Position numbers and translations under genes: made by a program
Notes under the pieces: generated by a model
What the model was told of the DNA's origin: nothing
Databases searched by the model: none
The model's input: only the letters and a program-made list of their open reading frames with translations
Shown: one piece after another, positions 24,023-31,716 of the stretch
How positions within the stretch are numbered: the first letter of the stretch is position 1
Layout: the number at the start of each line of letters is the position of its first letter
Origin: Cetobacterium_A somerae
GTDB taxonomy: Bacteria > Fusobacteriota > Fusobacteriia > Fusobacteriales > Fusobacteriaceae
DNA: 64,000 nt
Assembly: GCF_044784365.2 (NCBI RefSeq)
Contig: NZ_CP173062.2
Direction: 5' to 3' (one strand)

Positions 24023-26398
24023 ATGAAAAAAAGAGGGATGAATGAAAGAATTCAAAAATTAAGAGAGCAAAGTGTAGAAACACCAGCACATATTTATATT
24101 GAAAGAGCTAAATTGATAACAGAAGCGTATAAAAAATATGAAGGTGAGGTTTCTATTCCAGAGTTAAGAGCTCTTGCTTTTAAACATTTTATGGAAAACA
24201 AATCTATTTGTATAAATGAAGGTGAATTGATTGTAGGAGAAAAAGGTGATGGCCCACAAGCAGCTCCAACTTTTCCAGAACTTTGTTGCCATACTTTAGA
24301 TGATATGCATGTAATGAATGATAGAGACTTAATATCTTTTAAAGTTACAGAAGAGGATTTGAAAATTCAAGCAGAGGAAATTATTCCATATTGGGAAAAA
24401 AGATCTATTAGAAATAAGATTATAAACTCTATGGGGAAAGAGTGGAAAGAGTGCTATGAAAGTGGAATTTTTACAGAGTTTATGGAGCAAAGAGGTCCTG
24501 GACATACTGTAGGTTCTGAAAATATATATAAATATGGATTTTTAGATTATAAGAAAAAGATTCAAAAGACTATTGAAAAATTGGATTTCTTAAATGATAA
24601 GGAAGCTTTAGATAAAAAACAAGAACTAAATGCAATGAGTATCTGTTGTGATGCAATTATAGCTTTAGGAAAACGTTATGCAGAGTTAGCTCATAAGCTA
24701 GCAAAAGCTGAAGAGAATCCAGTTAGAAAAGAGGAGCTTTTACAAATTGCAAAAAATTGTGAAGTTGTACCAGCTCATAAACCAAAAACTTATTGGCAAG
24801 CTATTCAAATGTATTGGTTTGTTCATATTGGAGTAACTACAGAGTTAAATCCATGGGATGCATTTAGTCCAGGAAGATTAGATCAACATTTAAATGGATT
24901 TTATGTAAAAGATTGTGAAGATGGAGTTTTAAATGAGGAGAGAGGACTAGAACTTTTAGAGAATTTATGGGTTAAGTTTAACAATCAACCAGCACCTCCA
25001 AAAGTTGGAATAACTTTAAAAGAGAGTAGTACATATACAGATTTTGCCAATATAAATACAGGGGGAATAACTCCTGATGGGCAAGATGGAGTTAACGATG
25101 TAAGTTACTTGATTTTAAAATGCATGGATGAGATGAAACTTTTACAACCAAGTTCAAATGTTCAAATCAGTAGAAAAACACCTATTAAATTTTTAAAAGA
25201 AGCTTGTGCAATATCACGTAAAGGATGGGGACAACCAGCTTTTTACAATACAGAAGCTATAGTTCAAGAGTTATTAAATGCTGGGAAAACTTTAGCTGAT
25301 GCTAGAAGAGGTGGAGCAAGTGGATGTGTAGAAACTGGAGCTTTTGGAAATGAAGCATATATATTAACAGGATATTTCAATCTACCAAAAATTTTAGAGT
25401 TAACTTTAAATAATGGTTATGATAGAATTAGTGAGAAGCAGCTAGGATTGAAATTGGGTCATGCAGAGGATTTTAAAAGTTATGAAGAACTATTTGAAGC
25501 TTATAAAAAACAGATAAAGTATTTTATGGATATTAAAATAGAGGGAAGTAATATAATAGAAACAATCTATGCTAAATATATGCCAGTTCCATTTTTATCA
25601 GTTATAACAAATGATTGTATCTCTAGAGGAAAAGATTATAATGCTGGAGGAGCTCGTTATAACACAACATATGTTCAAGGAGTAGGAATTGGAACAATAA
25701 CTGATTCTCTAGCAGCTATAAAATATAATGTTTACGATGAAAAGAACTTTACGATGCAAGAGTTAATGAATGCTTTAGATAGTAACTTTGAAGGTAGTGC
25801 AAGAATACTAAATTTAGTAAAAAATAAAACTCCAAAATATGGAAACGACAATGATTATGCAGATGATATAATGAAATCAGTGTTTGAATATTATAACTCA
25901 GTTGTAACAGATAGACCTAACATGAAAGGTGGAAGATATGCTATAAATATGTTACCAACAACATGTCATGTATATTTTGGTGAAGTTATGATGGCAAGTG
26001 CAAATGGAAGATTAGCTCATAAACCAGTTTCAGAGGGAATATCTCCAGAAAAGGGAGCAGATATCTATGGGCCAACAGCAGTTTTAAAATCAGCAGCAAA
26101 AATGGATCATCTAAAAACTGGTGGAACACTGTTAAATCAAAAGTTTCTTCCAAATGTAGTTAAAGGTGAAGAGGGATTAAATCATATGGCAGATGTTGTA
26201 AAAACATATTTCAATATGGATGGACATCATATACAATTTAATGTAATAGATAAAGAGACACTTTTAAAGGCTCAGCAAAATCCAGATGAATATAAGGATT
26301 TAATAGTAAGAGTTGCTGGATATAGTGATCACTTTAGAAATCTAAGTAAGGCTTTACAAGATGAGATAATAGATAGAACAGAGCAAAATTTTAATTAG
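24023..26398 (+). CDS. hypD: Trans-4-hydroxy-L-proline dehydratase (glycyl radical enzyme)
   Basis: A 791-residue GRE. The thiyl cysteine is Cys435 with Glu437 two residues on (ASGCVETGAFG), and the radical site is Gly766 in RVAGYSDHF; C. difficile HypD uses Cys434, Glu436 and Gly765. Length also matches. The enzyme removes water from trans-4-hydroxyproline to give pyrroline-5-carboxylate. The gene following it is proC, which reduces that product to proline, and this pairing is what separates HypD from other GREs such as choline lyase or glycerol dehydratase. AGGAGGG overlaps the activase stop. Confidence 0.93.
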   Translation: MKKRGMNERIQKLREQSVETPAHIYIERAKLITEAYKKYEGEVSIPELRALAFKHFMENKSICINEGELIVGEKGDGPQAAPTFPELCCHTLDDMHVMNDRDLISFKVTEEDLKIQAEEIIPYWEKRSIRNKIINSMGKEWKECYESGIFTEFMEQRGPGHTVGSENIYKYGFLDYKKKIQKTIEKLDFLNDKEALDKKQELNAMSICCDAIIALGKRYAELAHKLAKAEENPVRKEELLQIAKNCEVVPAHKPKTYWQAIQMYWFVHIGVTTELNPWDAFSPGRLDQHLNGFYVKDCEDGVLNEERGLELLENLWVKFNNQPAPPKVGITLKESSTYTDFANINTGGITPDGQDGVNDVSYLILKCMDEMKLLQPSSNVQISRKTPIKFLKEACAISRKGWGQPAFYNTEAIVQELLNAGKTLADARRGGASGCVETGAFGNEAYILTGYFNLPKILELTLNNGYDRISEKQLGLKLGHAEDFKSYEELFEAYKKQIKYFMDIKIEGSNIIETIYAKYMPVPFLSVITNDCISRGKDYNAGGARYNTTYVQGVGIGTITDSLAAIKYNVYDEKNFTMQELMNALDSNFEGSARILNLVKNKTPKYGNDNDYADDIMKSVFEYYNSVVTDRPNMKGGRYAINMLPTTCHVYFGEVMMASANGRLAHKPVSEGISPEKGADIYGPTAVLKSAAKMDHLKTGGTLLNQKFLPNVVKGEEGLNHMADVVKTYFNMDGHHIQFNVIDKETLLKAQQNPDEYKDLIVRVAGYSDHFRNLSKALQDEIIDRTEQNFN

Positions 26399-26415
26399 TT
26401 AAAAAGGAGGATGTA

Positions 26416-27210
26416 GTGAGAATAGGATTTATAGGGGCAGGAAATATGTCTGGAGCGATAATTAAAGGGATAATCTCTTCAGGGATTGTAAAAAAAGAGG
26501 ATGTATTTGCTTCAGATAAGTTTTTACCAACTTTAGAAAAAGTAAAAACAAACTATGGAATAAATATAACTGAGGATAATAAAGAGGTTGTAGAAAAATG
26601 TGATGTGATATTTTTAGCTGTAAAACCACAGTTTTATAATGAAGTGATAAAAGAGATATCACCATTTGTAAAAACAACTACAACTGTAGTAACGATAGCT
26701 CCAGGGCAAACTTTAAAAAATTTAGAGGTAACTTTTGGAAAAGAGATTAAAATTGTTAGAACAATGCCAAATACTCCAGCTATGGTTTGTGAGGGAATGA
26801 CAGCGGTTTGTGCAAATAAAAAAGTTACTAAAGAGGAGTTAGAGTATATTTGTACTCTTTTAAACTCTATAGGAAAAGCTGAAGTTGTAGCTGAGTATAT
26901 GATGGATGCTGTAGTAGGTGTTAGTGGGAGTTCGCCAGCATATGTTTATATGTTTATAGAGGCTTTGGCAGATGGGGCAGTAATGGAGGGAATGCCAAGA
27001 GATATGGCATATAAGTTTGCAGCTCAAGCAGTTTTAGGAAGTGCTAAGATGGTTTTAGAAACAGGGATGCATCCAGGAGCTTTAAAAGATATGGTTTGTT
27101 CTCCAGGAGGAACAACAATAGAAGCTGTAAGTATTTTAGAAGAAAGAGGAATGAGAAGTAGTGTTATAGAAGCGATTAGAGGTTGTGTGGCTAAAGCTAG
27201 AAAAATGTAA
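26416..27210 (+). CDS. proC: Pyrroline-5-carboxylate reductase
   Basis: A 264-residue ProC with the N-terminal Rossmann motif (IGFIGAGNMSGAII), FLAVKPQFY, RTMPNTPAMV and the C-terminal family signature near residues 214-239 (HPGALKDMVCSPGGTTIEAV). The start is GTG 26416; an ATG five bases earlier is followed at once by TAG. AAAGGAGG lies 5 nt upstream. It reduces pyrroline-5-carboxylate to proline with NAD(P)H, completing hydroxyproline-to-proline conversion and consuming reducing power, which suits a fermenting anaerobe. Confidence 0.95.
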   Translation: MRIGFIGAGNMSGAIIKGIISSGIVKKEDVFASDKFLPTLEKVKTNYGINITEDNKEVVEKCDVIFLAVKPQFYNEVIKEISPFVKTTTTVVTIAPGQTLKNLEVTFGKEIKIVRTMPNTPAMVCEGMTAVCANKKVTKEELEYICTLLNSIGKAEVVAEYMMDAVVGVSGSSPAYVYMFIEALADGAVMEGMPRDMAYKFAAQAVLGSAKMVLETGMHPGALKDMVCSPGGTTIEAVSILEERGMRSSVIEAIRGCVAKARKM

Positions 27211-27222
27211 GGGGGAGAGAAA

Positions 27223-27531
27223 GTGGAGTTTAAAAATGTAAAGGTTATAAAAAAGGCAAATGTATATTTTGATGGAAGGGTAGATAGTAGAACAATTATA
27301 TTTGAAGATGGAAGTAGAAAAACTTTGGGATTTATGCAAAAGGGTGAGTATGAGTTTGGAACAGCAGCTCCAGAAGTAATGGAAGTTCTTGGAGGAGAGA
27401 TGCTAATTAAAAGAGCTCAAGACTCTGGTTTTATTAAGATAAAAGAGGGTGAAAGTTTTTCTGTAGAGGGAGATTCATCATTTAAAGTTGTAGTTAATGA
27501 CTATGCAGATTACTGTTGCTCATATAAATAA
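27223..27531 (+). CDS. ppnP: Pyrimidine/purine nucleoside phosphorylase PpnP-like (DUF1255)
   Basis: A 102-residue single-domain cupin-like protein. The run GFMQKGEYEFGTAAPEVMEV and the C-terminal FSVEGDSSFKVVVNDYADYCCSY align by eye with E. coli PpnP (YaiE), which phosphorolyses several nucleosides. It starts with GTG 27223 after GGGGGAGA. It is the last gene of the hydroxyproline operon, 12 nt after proC, although no metabolic tie to proline is known; a moonlighting or accidental link are both possible. Confidence 0.82.
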   Translation: MEFKNVKVIKKANVYFDGRVDSRTIIFEDGSRKTLGFMQKGEYEFGTAAPEVMEVLGGEMLIKRAQDSGFIKIKEGESFSVEGDSSFKVVVNDYADYCCSYK

Positions 27532-27569
27532 AAAAATCCCCTTTTGGTTTATAACCAGAAGGGGATTTT
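27532..27569. terminator. Bidirectional terminator after ppnP
   Basis: A 17-bp stem (AAAATCCCC-TTTTGGTT against AACCAGAA-GGGGATTTT, one G-T) with a TAT loop lies between convergent genes. Confidence 0.9.
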
Positions 27570-27577
27570 CTATTAAA

Positions 27578-29023
27578 TTAAACACCATATAGACATTTTT
27601 CAATCTCTTTTATAATCTTTTTTAAAACAAAAATTCTAGCGTAATATTTGTCATTAGCTGGAACTATATACCAAGGACAAGAGGTAGTAGAAGTTCTAGA
27701 AATCATCTCTTCAATAGCTTCTTTATAATCCTTCCACTTTTCACGATTTCTCCAGTCCTCCTCAGTTATTTTCCATTTTTTAGAAGGAGTATTTTCTCTT
27801 TCTTTAAATCTTTTTAATTGTTCCTCTTTAGATATCTGTAACCAAAATTTAATAATAATAGAGCCGTTATTTACCCACTGAGTTTCCATATCTGTAATCT
27901 CTTGATAAGCTCTTTTCCACTCGTACTTAGTGGCGAATTTTTCAACTCTTTCCACAAGAACTCTACCATACCATGTTCTATCAAAGATAGCTACATGTCC
28001 ATATCGTGGGAAAGATCTCCAAAATCTCCAAAGATAATGTTTACTCTTTTCAACATCATTAGGGGCTGCAATTGGTATAACGTCATAACCACGAGGATCC
28101 ATCTTTTCAACAACTCTTTTAATGTTTCCACCCTTTCCAGCAGCATCCCAACCTTCATAAGCTATTATAACAGGAATACGTCTAGTATATAGTTCGTGAT
28201 GAAGGTCTGAAATTTTATTTTGTAATTTTACTAACTCTTTTTTATATTCTTTTTTATCAATAGTTTTAGATAAATCAACATCATCTAAAGAGTATGGTTT
28301 TTTATAAGGAAGTAGTACATCATTAGGTCGAACTTCTTTTTGATTTAAATAACTTTCTATTTTTTCAACAATTATTCTAAAAATTTCAGATTTTGCTCCA
28401 TATAAACTATTTGAAGAGATAATATTCCAACCACAATCATAGTTATTAGTTCGTTCGATAATATCTTCCCAACTTTCGATAATAGATTTATAGTTAAAAT
28501 TTTGTTTCCATGCATATGGAGTTACTTTCCACGATTTAGCTGGATTTTTTTTAGCTTTAAAATATCTTTTTTTCTGAATTTTTTTAGAAACATGAATAAA
28601 AAATTTAATAATTAACATTCCACTTCTAAGAAGAGAACGTTCAATTTTATTTATCTCTTTACATCTTCTAGTAATATCATTTTCCTCTTGAAAAGCTAAG
28701 TCATACCAAGATTTATCAAAAATATGAAACTCTCCTTGTCCAGGAATATCCTCTAAATATTGTTTTAAAGGAAGGTTATTTTCTGCTAAAGGGTGATTAT
28801 GGTTAATAACACGATATCCTCTAGGATCTAAAGTTACAAGGATTTCATTTATAATAGCCCCTTTTCCTGAAGCTTCAAGACCTTCGAAAATAATTAAAAT
28901 AGGAATCTTTTTCTCTTTACCAACTCTTTGAAGCTCAGCAAGTTTTAACTTTAATGGTTCAATGGTTTTATGATACTCTTTTTCTTTCATTTTCAAACAG
29001 CTTTCATTATTTAAAATGCCCAT
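27578..29023 (-). CDS. pap: Polyphosphate:AMP phosphotransferase, two-domain PPK2
   Basis: A 481-residue protein of two PPK2 domains. Walker A loops are GLEASGKG (48-55) and GWDAAGKG (291-298), and each domain has its own Walker B-side motif (FDKSWYDLAF and FDRTWYGRVLVERV). Fused PPK2 proteins of this length phosphorylate AMP to ADP from polyphosphate, with the C-terminal domain carrying most activity; the stronger conservation of FDRTWYGRVL in the second domain fits. It lies 73 nt downstream of the RelA/SpoT-domain gene and could be co-transcribed, which would tie polyphosphate use to stress signalling. Confidence 0.92.
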   Translation of the reverse strand: MGILNNESCLKMKEKEYHKTIEPLKLKLAELQRVGKEKKIPILIIFEGLEASGKGAIINEILVTLDPRGYRVINHNHPLAENNLPLKQYLEDIPGQGEFHIFDKSWYDLAFQEENDITRRCKEINKIERSLLRSGMLIIKFFIHVSKKIQKKRYFKAKKNPAKSWKVTPYAWKQNFNYKSIIESWEDIIERTNNYDCGWNIISSNSLYGAKSEIFRIIVEKIESYLNQKEVRPNDVLLPYKKPYSLDDVDLSKTIDKKEYKKELVKLQNKISDLHHELYTRRIPVIIAYEGWDAAGKGGNIKRVVEKMDPRGYDVIPIAAPNDVEKSKHYLWRFWRSFPRYGHVAIFDRTWYGRVLVERVEKFATKYEWKRAYQEITDMETQWVNNGSIIIKFWLQISKEEQLKRFKERENTPSKKWKITEEDWRNREKWKDYKEAIEEMISRTSTTSCPWYIVPANDKYYARIFVLKKIIKEIEKCLYGV

Positions 29024-29096
29024 AAAAAAACCTCCTTATTTTGTAAATTTCATTTCTAAAATATACAAAAGTAAGAAGGCAATTCCTGTTTTGAAT

Positions 29097-30008
29097 CTAT
29101 AATTGTTTTTCTTTATAGTCTAAAAGATTTTTAATCATTAGATCATAACGAGCTGGAAATTTTTTACTACCATTTCCAAAGTATTTTTTCATAATTTCTA
29201 GTTCCTCTATTTTAGAGAAATCTTCTAAGGTATTTATATTATTGCTATGTAAAAGAGTAATAATTTTTGGACTAATACCTTGAGAGAATGTAATATTGAA
29301 TTTTTTATTTAGATATTTTCTTAAAGACGTAGAGTTTATCTCAATCTCATGTAAAGTATTTCCTTCAATAGTATTTACGACTTTCTTTTCGTATTCTGTT
29401 ATCTCTTTTGAAATACTTTCAAACTCTCTGTCTGCAATCTCTAAAAATCCAGCTAAAAGTTTAAATCTTCTTTTTATATCTGTTGGAAGTTGTCCACTAA
29501 ATTTATAGTTTTTATCATGCTCTACTTCAGCCCAAGCATGCTGAAGTATTGTTCTAACTTGAATTTCAAATTTTAATCCTTCAAATCTTTCAAATTCAGG
29601 AAGTTCTAAAAGACTTTTGGGAAGAGTTGCAACTAAATGTATAGATTTATATCCTACTTTATCCTCTCCTAAAGTGTCACTTTTATCAACGCTATTACTT
29701 TCATCGATTATAAATGTATGTCTTAAAAAATGTTCAACAATTTTAGTTTCACTTTCTAAGAATGTAATAACTCTAAGTCCACATAGATCAGTAGCTTCTT
29801 CAACACATGAATAGCCTTTCCGTTCTATTTTTTTTTGAAAACTTTCTCTAGTTTTAGCTCTACTAGTAATTGAATGATAGATAATTTTTTCTTTTTCAAA
29901 GGACTGCTTTAAAAAACGTTCTAATCTTTTTCCCAATTTACGATAAAGCTCTCTATTTTTTTTGTAGTAGTTTAATAATTGAAATTGATTACAGTTAATT
30001 TTTTCCAT
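29097..30008 (-). CDS. RelA/SpoT-domain protein (putative (p)ppGpp synthetase)
   Basis: The 303-residue cytoplasmic protein carries a RelA/SpoT nucleotidyltransferase domain at about residues 40-200: YHSITSRAKTRESFQKKIERKG, DLCGLRVITFLESE and QVRTILQHAWAEVEHD, which includes the ExQxR-like and HxxAExEH elements of synthetases. There is no HD hydrolase domain before it and no TGS or ACT domain after it, so it is a short alarmone-synthetase-like protein with an extra C-terminal helical part of about 90 residues. It is divergent from the tryptophan-leader transporter. Confidence 0.85.
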   Translation of the reverse strand: MEKINCNQFQLLNYYKKNRELYRKLGKRLERFLKQSFEKEKIIYHSITSRAKTRESFQKKIERKGYSCVEEATDLCGLRVITFLESETKIVEHFLRHTFIIDESNSVDKSDTLGEDKVGYKSIHLVATLPKSLLELPEFERFEGLKFEIQVRTILQHAWAEVEHDKNYKFSGQLPTDIKRRFKLLAGFLEIADREFESISKEITEYEKKVVNTIEGNTLHEIEINSTSLRKYLNKKFNITFSQGISPKIITLLHSNNINTLEDFSKIEELEIMKKYFGNGSKKFPARYDLMIKNLLDYKEKQL

Positions 30009-30069
30009 AGTTACCTCACTTAAAAAAATAATATCTACATATAGTTATATCACAAAAATAAAAAAATCC

Positions 30070-30098
30070 TTGTTTTTTTTATTTTATAATGCTACAAT
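30070..30098 (+). promoter_or_regulatory. Promoter of the tryptophan-leader transcript
   Basis: TTGTTT (30070-30075), a 17-nt spacer and TACAAT (30093-30098). A TATAAT at 30085-30090 overlaps the spacer but has no -35 at the right distance. Confidence 0.65.
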
Positions 30099-30133
30099 AA
30101 CTCAAAATAATTATTCTTAGGGAGGTGTATTAA

Positions 30134-30208
30134 ATGAAAAAACAATTAGATATCTTAAAAATTAATACATCTTTAACAGAAACAGTTTTATTTTGGTGGT
30201 GGCCATAG
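30134..30208 (+). CDS. Leader peptide with Trp-Trp-Trp-Pro-stop
   Basis: A 24-codon ORF with a strong ribosome site (AGGGAGGTG, 7 nt before ATG 30134). Its last five sense codons read Phe-Trp-Trp-Trp-Pro (TGG at 30194, 30197 and 30200) before TAG. Three adjacent rare Trp codons in so short an ORF, followed by alternative hairpins and an intrinsic terminator before a transporter gene, is the layout of an attenuation leader. The Pro-stop ending also recalls TnaC, where Pro before the stop slows release. This ORF is too short for ordinary gene calling. Confidence 0.85.
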   Translation: MKKQLDILKINTSLTETVLFWWWP

Positions 30209-30210
30209 TT

Positions 30211-30281
30211 AGTTTGTAACCTGAGAATGCAGGATACAAACTTATTTTAGCTTGGTCAAAAACTAAAAAAGATTGTATCTG
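30211..30281 (+). promoter_or_regulatory. Alternative hairpins of the tryptophan attenuator
   Basis: Hairpin 1:2: AGTTTGTAACCTG (30211-30223) pairs with CAGGATACAAACT (30230-30242), 13 positions with one mismatch. Its 3' arm can instead pair downstream: GGATACAA with TTGTATCT (30232-30239 and 30273-30280), CTT with AAG, and TTTTAG with CTAAAA (30245-30250 and 30263-30268), 17 bp in all. The two folds exclude each other. Region 30271-30281 can also pair with 30312-30322, the 5' arm and loop of the terminator. Confidence 0.7.
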
Positions 30282-30305
30282 ATAGATTAAATTGAGAAAA
30301 CATTT

Positions 30306-30339
30306 ATTCCACAGATATATTTCTGTGGAATTTTTTTTT
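30306..30339 (+). terminator. Attenuator terminator before the NSS transporter
   Basis: ATTCCACAGA (30306-30315) and TCTGTGGAAT (30322-30331) form a perfect 10-bp stem with a 6-base loop, followed by an unbroken T tract to 30339. It lies between the leader peptide and the transporter start at 30364, so it must be overcome for expression. Confidence 0.9.
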
Positions 30340-30363
30340 ATAAAAATTAGGAGGTGTAGTAAC

Positions 30364-31677
30364 GTGAACGACAAAAGAGAAAAGTTTAGTAACAAAATCG
30401 GATTCATTTTATCATGTGTAGGAGCAGCCATAGGACTTGGAAATATTTGGCTTTTCTCTTGGAAGTTAGGAACTTATGGTGGAGCAGCATTTTTAATACC
30501 ATATTTTATATTTATGGCTTTATTTGCTTATATAGGGTTAGTTGGAGAGATATCATTTGGAAGAATGATGAAAAAGGGAGTTTTAGGTGTTGGAAAACTT
30601 ATGGAAAAAAAGAAAGTGCCTTTTGCTAAGTTTTTACCTATTGTTCCAATAGTTTCTGTAGCAGGAATATTTACATTTTATGTAATAGTTTTTGGATGGA
30701 TAATAAAATATTTTGTGACATATTTAATGGTGGATATGAGTACTTTAAATTATGAGCAATATTTTGGAAGTTTTACTGGAAATACAGAGTCTATATTCTG
30801 GCATTTTATAGCTGTAGTTTTAAGTGTTGGAGTAATTTCACTTGGAGTTATAAAGGGAATTGAAAAGATAAATAAAATTGTAATGCCACTTATGTTTATA
30901 ATATTCTTTGGACTTATGATAAAATCTTTAAGTCTTCCAGGAGCTATGGAAGGAGTTAAGTTTCTATTAAATCCAGATTGGGATAAACTTTTAAATCCAA
31001 TAACTTGGGTTATGGCTTTAGGACAAGCGTTTTTCACAGTGGGAGTAAGTGGATCAGCACTTTTAGTTTATGGTAGTTATTTAGATAAAGATGTAAATAT
31101 ATCTGTAAGTGTTGTTCAAACATGTATTTTAGATACTTTAGCAGCACTGATGGCTGGATTTATAATTATACCAGCAGCTTTTGCTTTTGGTTATGGACCA
31201 GGAGCTGGACCAAGTTTACTGTTTATAACATTACCATCTGTATTTAACAATATGGCTGGGGGAAGAGTTTTAGGAATAATATTCTTTTTAAGCGTAATAT
31301 TTGCAGCTATCTCTTCTGCAATAAACCAGTTAGAGGTTCCTGTAGAAGCAGCTATGGAGAAGTTTAATATCTCTAGAGTAAAAGCTAGTGTGATAGTTGG
31401 TGGAATTTTATTTTTAGTAGGATTACCTTTAGATTTAGATATGAATTTATTTGGAACTTTTGCAGATACAATGACAATCTATTTAATACCTCTTGGAGCT
31501 ATTATAATTTTAGGATTCTATTTCTATGGAATAGATTCAAAATCTATAGAGTATGAGATTGACTTAGGAGCAAAACATAAAGTAGGAAAGTATATTGTAA
31601 AAATAGGAAAATACATATTTGTACCAGGAGTATTAATAATTCTTATATTAGGAGTTTTATACGGAGGTATAGGATAG
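30364..31677 (+). CDS. Neurotransmitter:sodium symporter family transporter, likely tryptophan
   Basis: A 437-residue NSS/SNF protein. The start is GTG 30364, 7 nt after AGGAGGTG; the upstream in-frame ATG at 30292 would run through the terminator hairpin and is rejected. TM1 carries the Na+/substrate motif GAAIGLGNIWLFSW, and about 11 helices follow, as in prokaryotic NSS members such as TnaT and the Fusobacterium Tyt1 tyrosine transporter. The family imports amino acids with sodium. The Trp-rich leader upstream is the reason to favour tryptophan; tyrosine or another aromatic substrate remains possible. Confidence 0.88.
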   Translation: MNDKREKFSNKIGFILSCVGAAIGLGNIWLFSWKLGTYGGAAFLIPYFIFMALFAYIGLVGEISFGRMMKKGVLGVGKLMEKKKVPFAKFLPIVPIVSVAGIFTFYVIVFGWIIKYFVTYLMVDMSTLNYEQYFGSFTGNTESIFWHFIAVVLSVGVISLGVIKGIEKINKIVMPLMFIIFFGLMIKSLSLPGAMEGVKFLLNPDWDKLLNPITWVMALGQAFFTVGVSGSALLVYGSYLDKDVNISVSVVQTCILDTLAALMAGFIIIPAAFAFGYGPGAGPSLLFITLPSVFNNMAGGRVLGIIFFLSVIFAAISSAINQLEVPVEAAMEKFNISRVKASVIVGGILFLVGLPLDLDMNLFGTFADTMTIYLIPLGAIIILGFYFYGIDSKSIEYEIDLGAKHKVGKYIVKIGKYIFVPGVLIILILGVLYGGIG

Positions 31678-31680
31678 AAA

Positions 31681-31716
31681 AAATCCCAAGAGTGGAATTC
31701 TCTTGGGATTTTTTTT
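31681..31716. terminator. Terminator between the NSS transporter and the autotransporter gene
   Basis: AATCCCAAGAG and CTCTTGGGATT form an 11-bp stem with a T8 tail on the plus strand and A tract before it. It reaches the stop codon of the convergent autotransporter gene. Confidence 0.9.

Noticed and set aside
30209..30340. T-box riboswitch before the NSS transporter
   Set aside because: No T-box antiterminator consensus (AGGGTGGNACCGCG type) or stem I pattern is seen; the Trp-rich leader ORF explains the region better.
30292..30363. Longer N-terminus of the NSS transporter from ATG 30292
   Set aside because: It would translate through the terminator hairpin, has no ribosome site, and the family N-terminus begins at GTG 30364 behind AGGAGGTG.
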